DNA of 64,000 nucleotides from Perognathus longimembris pacificus (GCF_023159225.1 NC_063170.1:58968208-59032207); one strand, 5' to 3'; counted from the stretch's first letter, positions 19,748 through 32,369 are shown. The notes: generated by a model not told the origin, from the letters alone. Numbers and translations: made by a program.

Positions 19748-20804
19748 GGGGTTGGGGTACTTAACTTTTGAAACCTAATTACTAGAGGAAGGTCTCTTTA
19801 AGTCCTGCTGCTCAGCTTGACGCCCTGTCTACTGGCACTAACAGAGAATGAAATGCCAACCCACCCCATCCCAAACCTTTCTGGGGATGAAGGCTAAATC
19901 CACTAGGGCCCTTCTGTCTCCAGCCTCAGCTGTATGGATGCTAATGTGATTCACAACAGTCCCTTATGGAACTAGCTTTTAATTAGGGCCATGATCTTTG
20001 AGATCAGTCTTTTTTTAATGTAACCACAGTTTTTAACCATCCTAACCCTTCTCCCCGCTGCTTCAAAACTCGAATGGAGGATATAGGCATCAGAAAACTA
20101 TGCACCTAGGGCTTATCAGAGTCAGCCCTCATAACATCTAAGGTTGGAAACTTCATCAGGAGAGCATTCTTTGTCCATTGCAGGACGCTCAAAAGCAGTC
20201 GTCCCAGATGCTAGGAGTACATTTCCCAAAAAAATGTTCCCCGATATAGGAAGTGTCTTCTCACAGGGAAATCAGTCCTGATTGACAAGCTGTCATCTGT
20301 GGGAGGAAGACTTTAGGGAGGATGGAGACTTCCACACTCCCACCGTGAGAGACAGCAGTCACGGGCAGAGAAGACAGCACGGGGCACTGGAGATCCAGTT
20401 AGGATAGCTGAGGAATAGAATTGCTAATTTGATGTGGTTCATATTCATTTAAGTAAGGCACACAAGCCAGTGGCTGCGTCTCCAGCAGTGTGTGCGTTCA
20501 GAGGTGTTACCACATCTCCACAGTCATTACAATCCCATCCATGCCAAAGGGGTAGTGGGTCTCTAATTTGAGATTCTTTCATATTAATTTGTTTTTGTCA
20601 ATAGAAATCAATAATTGGGTTTTGAAATTATCTTTGAGGGGGAGCATGACTTTTTTAAAAAAAAATGCCCACCTTTCTTCTGAACTTTTAAAATTAATTT
20701 ATATAAATATTAAATTTTTATCAAGTCAGTTTGGGTAGGATTGTAGACTGACATCATTTTATAACTTGAGGTAAAGGAGTTGTGCTTGTTCAAATTACAA
20801 CTTT
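19748..20804. other. unassigned non-coding stretch
   Basis: Unique sequence with an AT-rich segment at 20580-20720. No family recognised. Confidence 0.4.
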
Positions 20805-21075
20805 CTTTTTGTTTGGTTTGGTTTGGTTTTTCTTTTTCTTTTTTGGTTGGTTGTGGAGTTTGAACTCAGGGCCTGGGTGCTGTTTCTGAGCTTTTGCACT
20901 CAAAGCTAGCACTCTACTACTTTGAGCCACAGTGCCACTTCTGGTTTTCTAGTGGTTAATTGGAGATAGAGAATCTCACATCCTTTCCTGCCCCAACTGG
21001 CATCAAACCACGATCCTTCACCTCTCAGCCTCCTGAGTAGCTAGGATTATAGGCATGAGCCACTGGAAGTGAGTT
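20805..21075 (-). mobile_element. B1-dID SINE, antisense
   Basis: Tail of TTTGG/TTTTC repeats, then 'gtttgaactcagggcctggg', 'ctagcactctactactttga', 'ggttaattggagatagagaa', and 'agcctcctgagtagctagga' through 'gcatgagccactgg'. Full length, moderately diverged. Confidence 0.85.
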
Positions 21076-22861
21076 GTAACATCGTTTTTTTTCCACTGCT
21101 AGACTAATGTACTTGTTGCATGCCGGGGCACACTGCTCTTGAACAGTGTCTTCCAAGACATCTGCTATTCTTCACAAATATAGTGCAAATAATTCTTCAA
21201 CACCATTGGCAAACCCAAATGACGCTGTGTAGGGGTCATAATCTCCAATGAGCTTCTAGTCTGTCCCCTGTGAAAAATCCGAAATGCCCACGTTCACAGG
21301 GGAGTTCCCCACCACAGCTCAGACTGTGATGAATTCTTCAGGAAGAATTATCAGTATCGAGGTAACAAAGCGACTGTAAGAGCAGCTGCTCGACATTATA
21401 AATACATGTGTTTGCAATGGGCAAACACAAAACCAAAGGTCACTGGGGGCCTAGGTGGTGGTTGGGGGAGGGGTGGCCATGTATGTGAGCTGGGAAACAT
21501 CTAGAACCATGGCTCTGAGCAGGAAGCTGAGCAACTTACAAAGTATTCCTTGGGTCATATACAGCCAACCTGCAGTGGGCTAAAGCCTGAGAACCAACAA
21601 AGTCTACAATGAGCATTGTATTACCCACTCAGTCTTCACTGAAACAAATTTCTGCCTTAACAGTGTTAACAATGATTTGGGGGGTAGGGGGACGACAAGC
21701 AAAGAGGTACCACCATTCAAAATAACTGTGAAATTAATCCTATTTCTCATATCACTCTCCTCTGCCATGGTCTATCTAGATTTCAGGCTGACCTAACACA
21801 ATCCAGTAATCTACATATTACAGGGTAGCTTCCTAGCAGCCAATATCAACTCTCCCCCTCTCTCTAACACTTACTTCATGCTTTTATATGCCACAGTGAA
21901 GGAAGGTGATGCCTGGTACTTTTGCAGCCATCTTGTGGCCATGAGGGAAAAATTAAAAAACTCACAGGTATACCAAGCCAGAAATCACACATTATTGAGG
22001 TACCAGAAAAATCTTGAGACTACCATCAGTCTCCTGGGTAAAGAAATGACAGATATCCTCATGTTTTCAGCCATATTCATGCGGTTTACTGTTACTAACG
22101 TGTTCTATGAACACACAATAATTGATAAATCCTAAATCTTAAATCCTGACAAGAGGAAAATCATTTCCTTCAGGGAAGCAGAGTAATACAGTGTAATTAA
22201 CCAACTTCGCATCTGAGAGATGGTTCTGATAAAGCTGATCAATGCTTAGAAGACAATTCTGAAGTCTTTATAGCATCCCCGAAGGAAAATCTCATCCCTC
22301 TGCCCGCCCACCCCAGGGAAGGCTTTCCCTAAGATGTTCTGCATATACATGCTTCACCCCAGCCGCCAGCGATCCTGATTGGGAAGTCCCAAAATTGTCT
22401 CCATTTCTGACAAGAAACAGAAGCAGAGAGAAAGGAAAAACCAATGATTCTGCATGGCAGCTGTTACAGAAAACCGGGTGACACGGTAGAGAAATGGCTG
22501 CAAATCATGGGCAGTGTGGAGCGGGCTCTCAGTATTTCTCACTGTCATTTATGAAAGCAGAGGACTGGTCCAGGTGTGCAGATGCTGCATAGAACCCAAC
22601 GTCAGAGCTGTCAACACAGCTGACCGTGGCGGAGGATGCTCCATGAGCCAGCTATCAGCCGACATGGAGCAGGTAAGGCGCTTGAGATGTGCCAGTTCCC
22701 CCAATGTCATAACACCAAAGGAAACATAAAAGGTAAAATCAGGCAGCAAGGGAAGCTGGGAGATCAAAGACTGGGTTGGGGAAAGTGGCTTAGAAGCACC
22801 AAAAGGCAGGTTAGTGTAGCAACATACACTGATGTATAGATCTGGCCATTACCAGATGACA
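21076..22861. other. unassigned non-coding stretch
   Basis: About 1.8 kb of unique sequence without a recognised repeat. An 85-codon plus-strand frame at 21878-22135 has no known relatives that I can name, and no splice context supports it. Confidence 0.4.
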
Positions 22862-23060
22862 GGAGGCACCAGCAAGCCTGGCTTTACAATTCTGCTGTGT
22901 GATCCTGAGGAACTACCTTGGCCTTTCTGAGCCTCAGATTTTCTAATTATAATATTGAAACTACACAGATGTGAATAGCCTGATAGGTGAGGGTGAGGAA
23001 GAAATGACATGGTGCATGTCCAAGTTCTTACCTGGTGCTCAATAATTGCTAGCTCCTCTC
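22862..23060 (+). mobile_element. MIR SINE, nearly full length
   Basis: 'ctgctgtgtgatcctgagga', 'cctttctgagcctcagattt', 'gaaatgacatggtgcatgtc' and 'ggtgctcaataattgctagc' follow the MIR consensus from the core into the LINE-like 3' end. Confidence 0.8.
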
Positions 23061-23403
23061 ATGGTCAACATCAATAGCTATATTGACTGTTAATGCGTTA
23101 CAATGCTAAAGGTCCTGGCAGTACTGGGTACTCTGTATTAGTTCTTATATTTCCCTCCTGTCTACTAATATTTCAACCCTGAAAATTCTCATAGTAAATA
23201 GTTTGGGTCATCTTTTAAGTGTTTAAGTCATCTATCACAATGGTACCAGTCTTGTTGTAGACTAAGAGAAAGAGAAAGAGAAAAAAAAAAAAGATTTGCT
23301 CACTTAATTAGGTAATTAAGGACAGAAATATAGCATTTACATTATAACACACTGCCTATGTAAAGAGGTTCTTTTCAGTTACTGAATTTCTCTGGATGTT
23401 GAC
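23061..23403. other. unassigned non-coding stretch
   Basis: Holds an AGAGAA/A-rich tract (23266-23293). Otherwise nothing recognised. Confidence 0.45.
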
Positions 23404-23418
23404 AAAGGAAGTAATCTT

Positions 23419-23618
23419 GGGGCTGGGGATATAGCCTAGTGGCAAGAGTGCCTGCCTCGGATACACGAGGCCCTAGGTTCGATTCCCCAGCACCACATAT
23501 ACAGAAAACGGCCAGAAGCGGCGCTGTGGCTCAAGTGGCAGAGCGCTAGCCGTGAGCAAAAGGGAAGCCAGGGACAGTGCTCAGGCCCTGAGTCCAAGGC
23601 CCAGGACTGGCCAAAAAA
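23419..23618 (+). mobile_element. young IDL-Geo SINE with perfect 15 bp target duplication
   Basis: Full-length dimer. The 15 bp duplication AAAGGAAGTAATCTT is identical at 23404-23418 and 23619-23633. A-box TAGCCTAGTGG (23432-23442) and B-box GGTTCGATTCC (23476-23486) are intact, and CpGs remain in the right unit ('agcggcgctgtggctc'). These point to recent insertion. It uses host RNA polymerase III and L1 machinery; it encodes no protein. Confidence 0.95.
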
Positions 23619-23633
23619 AAAGGAAGTAATCTT

Positions 23634-25703
23634 AAATTATGAAACTATGATTGCTCAGGGTTCTATTATTTTTTTAAGGAAAAGAATTAACTTTGAATAG
23701 GTAAATAAAAAAAGATAGATAATGACCCATTTGCTATCTTTTCAAATTAGTTTTCTAGGAATAAACAGTAAATCATTTATCAACCACATAAATAACAATA
23801 CATCTCTAAGAAATCTTAAAAACTTGTGAACTTTGACTAAGTTAAACCTTGCCCTGCCTAAATTACATTTACTATTTGTTTTCTTTTCTCAGCTGCCCCC
23901 CCCCACCCGCCAATGCTTCCTTCCAGGTTTTTGCCTTACCTGTCTCTCTCTCCTCTCAGTAAGAATATCTTTAAGTTCCTCATAGTACCCCATTAAATAC
24001 CCCATTAAGAGTCCTGATTACTGGACTGGCCTCATTCATGGTGGTTTGGTGGACCCACATCTGCTAGAAAGTTTTTCCTTTCTGGTTGGCTGGCTGCACA
24101 GAGCCTGGTGAATGCAAGGCCTTGTGATGAGCAATGACATACTTAACTGTTACATATTAATGTCATGATAATGCAATCTTTCATTTGGACAATTTAAAAG
24201 TCCCCCTAGTCCAACTTACAGTTAGATATCCACGGAATGCTTCATCAATCATAACCATTTTATTCTCAATCTTGTGCAAAAATACTAGAAAAGGTGAATT
24301 TCAAATACACACTGAATAGGGCTTTACTATTTAGCCCAGAACATTCTCTCACCTGTCATTTATCCACTGGATTCCAACAGTGTCAGCTTAAGAATTCTAT
24401 TCACCTGACTCTTGCCTGACAACTCATCTTATCCATGATAAAGCAAACCCCAATTCCTATCTCTTCTGTAGAGTCAAATCTGTGGCATCTTAGAGAAGGA
24501 AAGCATTTCTCAGGACTTAAGGCATTTAGTCCCTCCACAGATTGGGGAACAAGCACAAGGAGTCGACAGCCACTAGGACCAAGCCACAGGAAAACTAAGA
24601 ACTGCCTCTTGCCAACAACCAATGCTTGCTGCGTCCCTGAGTCAGTAGTTATGCTGGCCCCAATAAATGCATTTGGAAGGAATGACACCCCTTTCCATTC
24701 ACGTAAGAGCTTGCTTTGGGTCTACAGCCAAAATCTTCCCACAGTGAACCATGGATCTACAGATGGTTAAAAATTAATTCATAACAGAGGCTGCAATCAA
24801 TCCAACCATTGCCTCCCTTCTTTGGTCTCTAATGCAGATGTTTTCTGAGCCAGGAACCTTGGGCATGTTTCAGTAAATACATAGAACCCATTTTCTATCC
24901 TTTCTTGGCTTCTTAGGCAACACAAAAGTAAATACACCCATAAACAAAACATATAAAAATATAGCCCCCCAAATATTTTGCTGGAATGGAGAGAATTATA
25001 TTTGTCCCTCTAAAATGAAGTTAAAAAATAACCTCACATATATCTATAATATTTATATTTTCATTTTATGATTATTTGCTTTCTTCTTTCCTTTTACATT
25101 TCTCCATGGTAAAAACTCTCCCTTTAAGTTTATAAGTTTGTGTTATCCCCCTACCCTCCAGGTCATTTACTGGTTCAAACCCTGAGGAAGAAAACACTGA
25201 ATTATTAGAATTCAGTGTGAAGATAATGTAGGAAAGCTATCTGTTTATTAGCAGAAGAAATGCATTCAACTAATTTGACTTGTAAGTCTGATAAAAATCT
25301 CCCTGGTTCTATTATGACGAATAATCCTTTGAGGTAAAAAAATGAGAAATACACATATTGGGTTTTATTATATATTAATTCTAACAGGGTCTGAAGTGAA
25401 ACTCAAGTTAACCCATCTTTTAGATGTTGGGAAAATGGCAAACTTCCTTCCAAACTACATGCAAGAAGTAATTAAAGTAAATGAACATGAAATTAAACAG
25501 CACCCCCATAAAGGAGGATATAAAAGTAAAGATTATGAAGAAGTATAACGATTGTCTCTCTGCTTCATATTAATCTCATGAATTCTGCATTTACTTGCGT
25601 TTTCCCTTTTATTATGTGAAGATGATGGGTTGTGAGAGCATGAATTTTATTAGGACTTGTTGGGGAAAATCTTCAGTCATGAGCATACCACAGGTCTGGT
25701 ATG
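23634..25703. other. unassigned non-coding stretch
   Basis: About 2 kb with no recognised element. AT-rich, with an interrupted C-run at 23895-23907. Overlapping frames on both strands near 24.4-24.8 kb (95 and 111 codons) look like chance. Confidence 0.4.
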
Positions 25704-25952
25704 CAGTTGCAGTCTGAGGATCCTTTTATCCGAAATACCAGAAGTCCTTTAGCTTTGGGGGATGGGACCTAAGGCTAAACATGAAATGCATTCACATGTC
25801 ATACACACACCATATACATGGAATCCAAAGGGAATTTTATACAGTATTTGCTATTGCATCTGCCTTTTTTTTTTTTACTGCAACCTATGAAATTCAGAGT
25901 TCCTGATTTTGGAGCACTTGGGGTGTTTGAGATTGTAGATGCTCAACCTGTA
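25704..25952. mobile_element. ancient DNA transposon relic, probably mariner-like
   Basis: The left end 'cagttgcagtctgagg...ttatccgaaatacc', the interior 'gggatgggacctaaggctaa' and the right end 'tggagcacttggggtg...gatgctcaacctgtat' match, in order, a mammalian non-autonomous DNA element I recall with 'cttatccgaaat' and 'tgctcaacctgta' termini. The exact family name is uncertain (Kanga/MARNA-like?). No transposase remains. Confidence 0.55.
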
Positions 25953-26847
25953 TGTCTTCCCCAGCGACTTAAATACTAGAAGCCACTGGAAGCAAGGCGG
26001 GAGCCTCTCAGCTGCTGTGATATGGGGGTGGAGGTTTTCCTCAAGCCGTCAAAGACAGAGTCAAGACCTTGATCAGAAAAGAGGACTCAGTCTACAGGGT
26101 CTGGGACTTCAACAAGCAAAACGCTGTACCCCCATGGGAGACCAATGGGACGGTATTCCCACTTCCTTTCCTTCTGGGGGAGCCACCTTCCACTGGTATT
26201 GCAACCTGTACTTGAGGTGTGCTCCTTGCTACGGGGCAGGTGTGTGTCACAGCTGTCTGGAGACGAGAGATTGCAGCAGCAGCCTTGATGTGCCGGTCCC
26301 AGGGGCCCACACCACTGCCTATACACAGGGAAGTGTCTACTTTCTGCCCTTGCCCATTCCTATCCATTCGGAACCACTCCCATTTTCCTTTCAGGTTGCC
26401 ACACGCAGTCGCTGTTAGTTTTATTCATCTTGATGCAAGTTCTTGAGCAAAATGAGAGGACAGTGCCCATTTGCTCCTGGTTCCCAGAAGGGAGCTCAGG
26501 TACATTGCGACCCCAGGCCAGGAGTCATTTAAGAAACCCAAGTGACCATCCCACAAGATGGCCAGCTTTTTTTCCAGCTCATTACAGCACAGGTCAAGAT
26601 ACTGAAAGGTACCCAATAACTGGGCAACAAGGAGAGGTGGTTAGAAAGAGGACATTTCCAGAAGGTGGCCAGGTGATGAACTTGGGCCATGTAAATATCA
26701 ATCTGACTATAGACTCTTCGTCCAGGAAAGGCCACAGCCAGCACTATGGTATACTGCTCCTCAGGTCTATAACAAAAAGAACACAGAGGGCAGAAAGAGG
26801 CACTTCTGTACAATGTCTGCCTCCCACTGACCAGGCAGGGTGAGGAG
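25953..26847. other. unassigned, slightly GC-richer stretch
   Basis: Overlapping open frames of 137, 159 and 228 codons lie on both strands here and in the next MIR. None shows domains or a plausible start and splice context, so I do not call a gene. Confidence 0.4.
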
Positions 26848-27015
26848 TTGCCCTGGACCTCAGTTTCCTCATCTGGAAAACAAGCACCTGAATCATTCCT
26901 GTCACTCATTAATAAGGCTGCAGGAGCCAATGGGATACCAATCACAAAATACCTAGCCATCTTGAGACAAGGTAGGCCTTCAACAACCGAGTGGCAATGG
27001 TTATCTCTGTGCCTA
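26848..27015 (+). mobile_element. MIR SINE fragment
   Basis: 'cctggacctcagtttcctca' and 'tctggaaaacaagcacctga' match the MIR segment after the core, followed by 'aaaatacctagcc' near 26946-26958. The 3' part is diverged. Confidence 0.65.
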
Positions 27016-27611
27016 TTCACACAGAGGGAGTAGCGATGCCATGAGCGCTGGGCACTGAGGCACATTAAAAAACAAAAAAACCAAATTAAATAGGTTTTTA
27101 CCTGCAGGCAAGAATTTGTGGCTTTCAGATCTGAAAAGAACACACTAAAATACAGAGCAGACTTGAACAAAGGTTCTAATGAAACACAAACACACACTTG
27201 TGGGAGCCTAGACAAAGGAGTGAGTCACAGGCTGGGTTCAATTGAAAAGGCTTCACAGAGGTTATATCCGAGCCAAGCCTTGAAGGGTGAGTAGGCTGTT
27301 AATAGGTAAAGGAGAAAAAAGAGGAGGATTGGCATCCAAAATGGAAGGAAGCAATAATGTAGGCTGTAAAAGTTCAAGGGCAGGGCACAGGGAGGAGAGA
27401 CTATGTGGTCTGATGTAAGCTCCGTGAACACACCAGTGACTGGGCCAGGCCCAGGTGTGTCACACACATTACCTGATAGAAGATGAAGATGGAGGAATAG
27501 GACACAGATGGAGGGGAGGGGAAAGGAAAATAGGGAGTGAAGAGGCTGGAGGGTCAGGGAAGTGAGGGAATGGTCACTTGGTGGTTGGAATGCACTACAA
27601 GAGCAGAAGCG
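27016..27611. other. unassigned non-coding stretch
   Basis: Unique sequence. The segment 27225-27330 ('ggcttcacagaggttatatc', 'gagccaagccttgaagggtg') resembles a widely shared old mammalian LINE or MIR-type fragment, but I cannot assign it. Confidence 0.35.
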
Positions 27612-27864
27612 GAAAGCAGAGCAGTGGCTCACACCTGCCATCCTAGCTACTGGAGGCAGAGACCTGAGGATCGTGGCCCAAAGCCAGACTGGGCAGCAAA
27701 AGCCATGAGACTCTTTATCACCAATAAACCACCAGGAAATCAGAAGTGGAATGTGGCTCAAGTGGTAGAGCACTAGCTTTGAGCACAAAAGCTCAGAGAC
27801 AATGTCCAGGCGCTGAGTTCAAAGTCCAGGCCTGAGAAGGACAAAGAAGAAGAAAAGAAGAAGC
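27612..27864 (+). mobile_element. B1-dID SINE
   Basis: Head 'cagtggctcacacctgccat' and 'cagactgggcagcaaaagcc', junction 'caccaataaaccaccaggaa', tail unit 'gtggctcaagtggtagagca' through 'gcgctgagttcaaagtccag', then a GAA-rich tail. A long minus-strand open frame across it (27225-27788) is an artefact of the SINE. Confidence 0.85.
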
Positions 27865-29525
27865 TGGAGAATGGCTGCAGAGAAGGGAAAAACAGAGTTC
27901 ATCCATCACAAGGATTTGAGAAGGGGCTGGAGAAGAAAGAGGGGCTCAGATGAGGGCTTTCTATCTGAGAACTTACTTATTTCTAAGTAAAATAATTCTG
28001 CGTCTAGACCCATCACTGATAAAAGCCATACTTTTTGACAACAGCCCTGTATGATCTAAGAAGAGGACGATCTTCACTGAAGGAAGTCAACCAGACATTC
28101 ACAGCCTTCCATTGGAAATCTTGAAGGCACACACTCAATGCCGCATGGCCTGTGTCTTCATTTTATTATCTGCAAAGTGGTGTTAAGAGCAGTACATCTT
28201 CAGGGGGTTGCTAAGAGGATGAGAAGACAGACGTGAGGGTTTCAGAATGGCTCGCTACACCCACATCCACCAGCAAACCACGAGCAGCACTGCCTGTTCT
28301 GCTTCCTATCATTTTCCTTCTCCTTATCCACCTAGGATGGCAAAGGAGTGAGTTCCCCAGTTCCCTGTGATATCTTTGAACCCCATCACTTCTGGTCAAC
28401 GAGATCCATGTTGGGGCAAAGGTCAGTTATCTAGAAGGACTTATCTATGCAGAGTGCAGATGAACAAGAGCAAGAAAAAGAACTACAGAGAACAAGGCGT
28501 GGTACTAGAAAACCCCACGAGCTGTGCAAGTCCAAAGCCCTTCCAGACAACAGTTCTTTTGCATGGGAGCAATGCCGAAGAAATGCAGAAAACCCGGTAG
28601 GTGGAGGAAGAGGTGGGGGGTGGGGGGGGGAGCAGGGAAGGGTAACTTCGCACTAACCTAGGGCACCGCCCTCCTGGTCTGGGGCGGGAGGAATGGACTG
28701 ATGCAGACCTAGAAAAGACACACCCTGTGCAAAAGGGTTTTTTTCTTCTGTTTTATGCAGAATAAAATGGATAAAATGTGACCCGATTTTACTGAAGGAA
28801 GGGGAGCAGTGTGAAGAGAATCCAGTCAGGAATTCATTGTATAGACCACAAAATTAAGAAAAGGGAAAAGGGGAGAGGGGGGAATGGATGTAGGGGGTGA
28901 CACCGCATTGTGTTCATAAACCGCCTCGTTCTACTACTTAAAAATAATATTTTTGAAGGAGTGGCTTGGCTCACTTTTATTGACTTGTCTCTCTGTTTAT
29001 GTTTTATAATTTAAGATAAGTCTACTGAACACCGGTTTATTATTAAATTCTGCAAGTGATATTAATACATTTACACCTATCTGTATCAGATCTGGGACAT
29101 TTGCTGTTAAACACAAAGACAGAATGGAAACAAAACTACAAGTGGATTCAGGCACATTATGAGGAAGACATGCAGAGCTAGTCATGAAGGAAGAGAAATA
29201 TCTCCAAAATCAAGATACACAATTCCACGCATGCTCTTTGCTTTCACAATGAAATGTAAGGAAGGACAATACATCCCTGGGTGAACCTCATTTCACATGA
29301 ACTCTGCCCTTAGTAGGGTAGAAATGCAGTCTAGAGACTAGAGCAGCAGCAGATGGCCGGAAAATTGAGTTTCCACACTGGCGATGTAAGAAAACTACCA
29401 CTTTCAGATTGTCAAGTACCTGCCACAGTTCAGACTGGACCTACAAAAAGGACCTGTGTAAACAGTGCAGGATCTTTCTTGTTAGTAACAAAGAGAGACT
29501 GAGGATTAGAACTGAGGAACCAGAA
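27865..29525. other. unassigned non-coding stretch
   Basis: Contains a G-rich tract at 28610-28631 and purine-rich DNA at 28796-28895. AT-rich from 28930. No exon or repeat family recognised. Confidence 0.4.
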
Positions 29526-29758
29526 GCCAGGTGCCAGTGGCTCAGGCCTGTAATCCTAGCTACTCAGAAGGCTGAGATTTGAGGATCCCATTTTGAAGTC
29601 AGTCCAGGCAAGAAAGTCCATAAGACTCTTATCTCCAATGAACCACCAAAAAACCAGAAGTGGCGCTGTGACTCAAAAGGATAGCAAGCTACCCTTGAGC
29701 GAATGAACTCAGGGACAGTGCCCAGGCCCTGAGTTCAAGCCCCACGACACACGAAAGA
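29526..29758 (+). mobile_element. B1-dID SINE
   Basis: 'agccaggtgccagtggctca', 'tagctactcagaaggctgag', 'ccagaagtggcgctgtgact' and 'ccctgagttcaagccccacg' in order. Full length with a short tail. Confidence 0.85.
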
Positions 29759-31479
29759 AATGAGGTCTCAGGAGCTCTTCCTACCACACACTCTGCTCCT
29801 AAGTGTAAATTGTTAATAAAGTTTGGAATTTGTTAAAGCATTAACTCTGCATTTACTTCTTTTAGGTGTCTTTATATTAAGCTACTCAGGAGTCCCCTGG
29901 GCACATTAAGGTAAAACAGAAAAGGTCCCATCACAGAGTGCAAGCTAAGAATGTAGGGTATTAGGCGCCCTGCCATTTACGACTTTTACAGTAATAGAGG
30001 CCCCCCTGCCAGGATGCTGGATATTCATCAGAATCATCTTGCGGCACAGTGAGTTTCAGGCCCTATTCTGCATTTAATAAACCTATATAAAAATGTCACT
30101 TTTAGTAAATTATCACTAAGCTTTTGCTACAATATAAAACATGTTAATTTTTTTAATCTTTTTTTTTTTTTCTCTGCTTGCTTGTCCAGTTTCCCAATTG
30201 GGAGCTTCACCTATTTATTTATTTATTCCCACCAATTTCGATCAGAAAAAAATAAATAAATAAAGTTGATCAAATCAGCAAGCAACTTTTATTTGTTGCA
30301 CCTAAGTATGACAACGGAATCTACTTTTGCTAAGATCTCATGTGATACTTTGGCTAAAACAGAACTTCTGAATTGCGAGCATCTACCTACCCTTAGTAAA
30401 AGAGGCGCAGAAATCCAGGGCAGGTCACCATATGCCGGAGGCCAAAGGGACAGGGGCCATGGGCTTCAGGTTGATGGGATTCTTGGCGGCCTAATCCCCC
30501 GGCCAGGCAAGAAGCACAAAGGTTATAATTGAGGGAACAAGCAGAAAGCTCTTTGGCTACGAACTATCCTATTTGCATAGCTGCAGGTTCAAACAGAACC
30601 TGACTTTATAGCCTCCAGGACTTCCATCCTTTTGCAGTAAGAAGGAAGCAAGTTACCTGGGGACTATACTTTGGGGAAGCCCTCTCCACACGAGCCCTAA
30701 TTATTAGCTATCATTTATTCATCCATTCATCCATTTGCTCACTCAACAAATATTCGGCAATTTTCTATTACAGCCTAGACATCGAAGCCTAAGAATACAA
30801 AAAAGACAAGCCCCAGAGGTACGGCAATCACCCCGCTTTGGGGTGGTAGAAAGGGGCTCAGTTGATGCTTGACATGCCTAGAAATAAATAAGCAATATCA
30901 TCTTTATACGGAGGGTTTACTTTCAACATCAAATTTATGTAGAAAAGAAAGAGGCTGCCCTTTAAAAGAAAAAAAAAGTCAGCGGATCAAAAGCATCATT
31001 AATCACTGTCTCTTTTAAATTAAAAGGTTCGCAAAAAGGTGGGCACAGAACCAACGTGGGAAACAAATCACTCCCCTTGCTGAGTGAGGGTCAGAGTCTA
31101 AATGGGAGAGTCCTCGGTATTTACCCAGCTCATCTCCTGCGTAATGGATCTGGAGAAGAGATTTCCGCTGGGGCTCTGCTAATTTGAGGCTTGGCTTTTG
31201 CTTTTTAAAATGACACTTAGGTGGCTACTGTAGAATAGTCACTGGTTGTAGAAATAAACCTTGCAAAGGTTCTTCTAATAAGGTCCTCACATTCACAATT
31301 TGACCTGGGAAGATCTTGATCTCCTGAGAAGGTTCTCTATTAACAAGCTGAAAATCTGATTTTCAGGGTGGCCACAGACTCCATGTGCCATAGCCCTTAG
31401 AAAACAAAGCAAAGCCTGCCCAATGCACCTGAGAAAGGACTTCTCACACTGTAATGGCTGGAGGAAGTAAAGAGATGCT
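29759..31479. other. SINE-free stretch with AT-rich blocks
   Basis: Positions 30060-30330 and 30900-31060 are AT-rich and repeat-poor, with enhancer-like texture. Positions 30705-30840 ('tttattcatccattcatcca', 'gctcactcaacaaatattcg', 'tagacatcgaagcctaagaa') resemble the old LINE-derived fragment common in mammals. An 88-codon frame at 30266-30532 has no recognisable domain. Confidence 0.35.
30214..30264. repeat. inverted TTTA/TAAA repeat
   Basis: TTTATTTATTTATT (30214-30227) faces its exact reverse complement AATAAATAAATAAA (30251-30264) across a 23 bp spacer. It could form an AT-rich hairpin. Confidence 0.85.
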
Positions 31480-31672
31480 CAGGGCTGGGAATATGGCCTA
31501 GTGGCAAGAGTGCTTGCCTCATATACATGAAGCCCTGGGTTCAATTCCCCAGCACCACACATATAGAAAACAGCCAGAAGTGGCGCTGTGGCTCAAGAGG
31601 TAGAGTGCTAGCCTTGAGCAAAAAGAAGCTAGGGACAGTGCTCAGGCCCTGAGTCTAAGGCCTAGGACCAGG
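31480..31672 (+). mobile_element. IDL-Geo SINE without A-tail
   Basis: Full dimer from 'agggctgggaatatggccta', with B-box GGTTCAATTCC, to 'gtctaaggcctaggaccagg'. No A-rich tail or clear target duplication follows, so the tail has been lost. Confidence 0.85.
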
Positions 31673-32177
31673 AGCCCCTCTGTCGGCAGCTGCCAGGACC
31701 AGTGTGATTCCCCCCTCTACTTTGAGCACCCTCTCTTCCCCCCAGCTCAGGCACAAGGAGAGTAACATCACACCTTTCCATGTTCGCCACACAGAGGGAG
31801 CACAGCCTTCGACAAGATTCTGTTCTCTCAGTGGACAATACCTGACCAGAGATTGAAAACTGAGCCAGAACAGCAACCAGACCAGGAATTCTGGGGGAAA
31901 AAACAGAGCTCTTGGGGGAATCTAAAAGTAGTTTGGGGGCAGGGGACTCTTTTTATTGTTCTGTTGTTGCTTATCTCTAACTCAACTGTCTTCTCTGCCT
32001 GGAGCTCAATTTGAAATTGCTCATCATCAAATGGAATACCTATGAAGAATATTTCCTCAATCTTCAACCCTATATGGCTCTAAAAAAATCTCTATTCATG
32101 TGTCTTTATTTTCCTTTTAATAAACATATCTACACTGGAAAGAAGAAGCAGAAATTAGACACAGTCCCTTTCTGTGC
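31673..32177. other. unassigned non-coding stretch
   Basis: Unique sequence, nothing recognised. Confidence 0.45.
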
Positions 32178-32345
32178 TGGTACTGGGGCTTGAACTCAGG
32201 GCCTTGCATTCTTCATGAGACTTTCCTGCCCGTGTCTGGCACTCTAGCACTTAAGCCATCCGGCTTTTTGCTGTTTAACTGAAGATAAGAGTTTCTTGGA
32301 TTTGTCTCCCCTGGCTGTTAGCTTTCTGAGCTATCTGATCTGGCT
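32178..32345 (-). mobile_element. diverged B1-dID remnant, antisense
   Basis: 'actggggcttgaactcaggg', 'ctggcactctagcacttaag' and 'aactgaagataagagtttct' mark the reversed ID-like unit and the start of the B1 head. The rest is decayed. Confidence 0.6.
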
Positions 32346-32369
32346 TAAACATTTAAACTGTACATTTAT

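Noticed and set aside
23432..23486. tRNA gene (intact A and B boxes)
   Set aside because: The boxes belong to a SINE; there is no cloverleaf with anticodon arm, and a second unit and A-tail follow.
26529..27215. 228-codon minus-strand open frame
   Set aside because: Longest frame in the window, but it begins at a TTG, overlaps a MIR (26848-27015), has no domain, and plus-strand frames also cross it.
27225..27788. 187-codon minus-strand frame
   Set aside because: A large part is the reverse strand of a B1-dID SINE; the Cys/Ser-rich product is an artefact.
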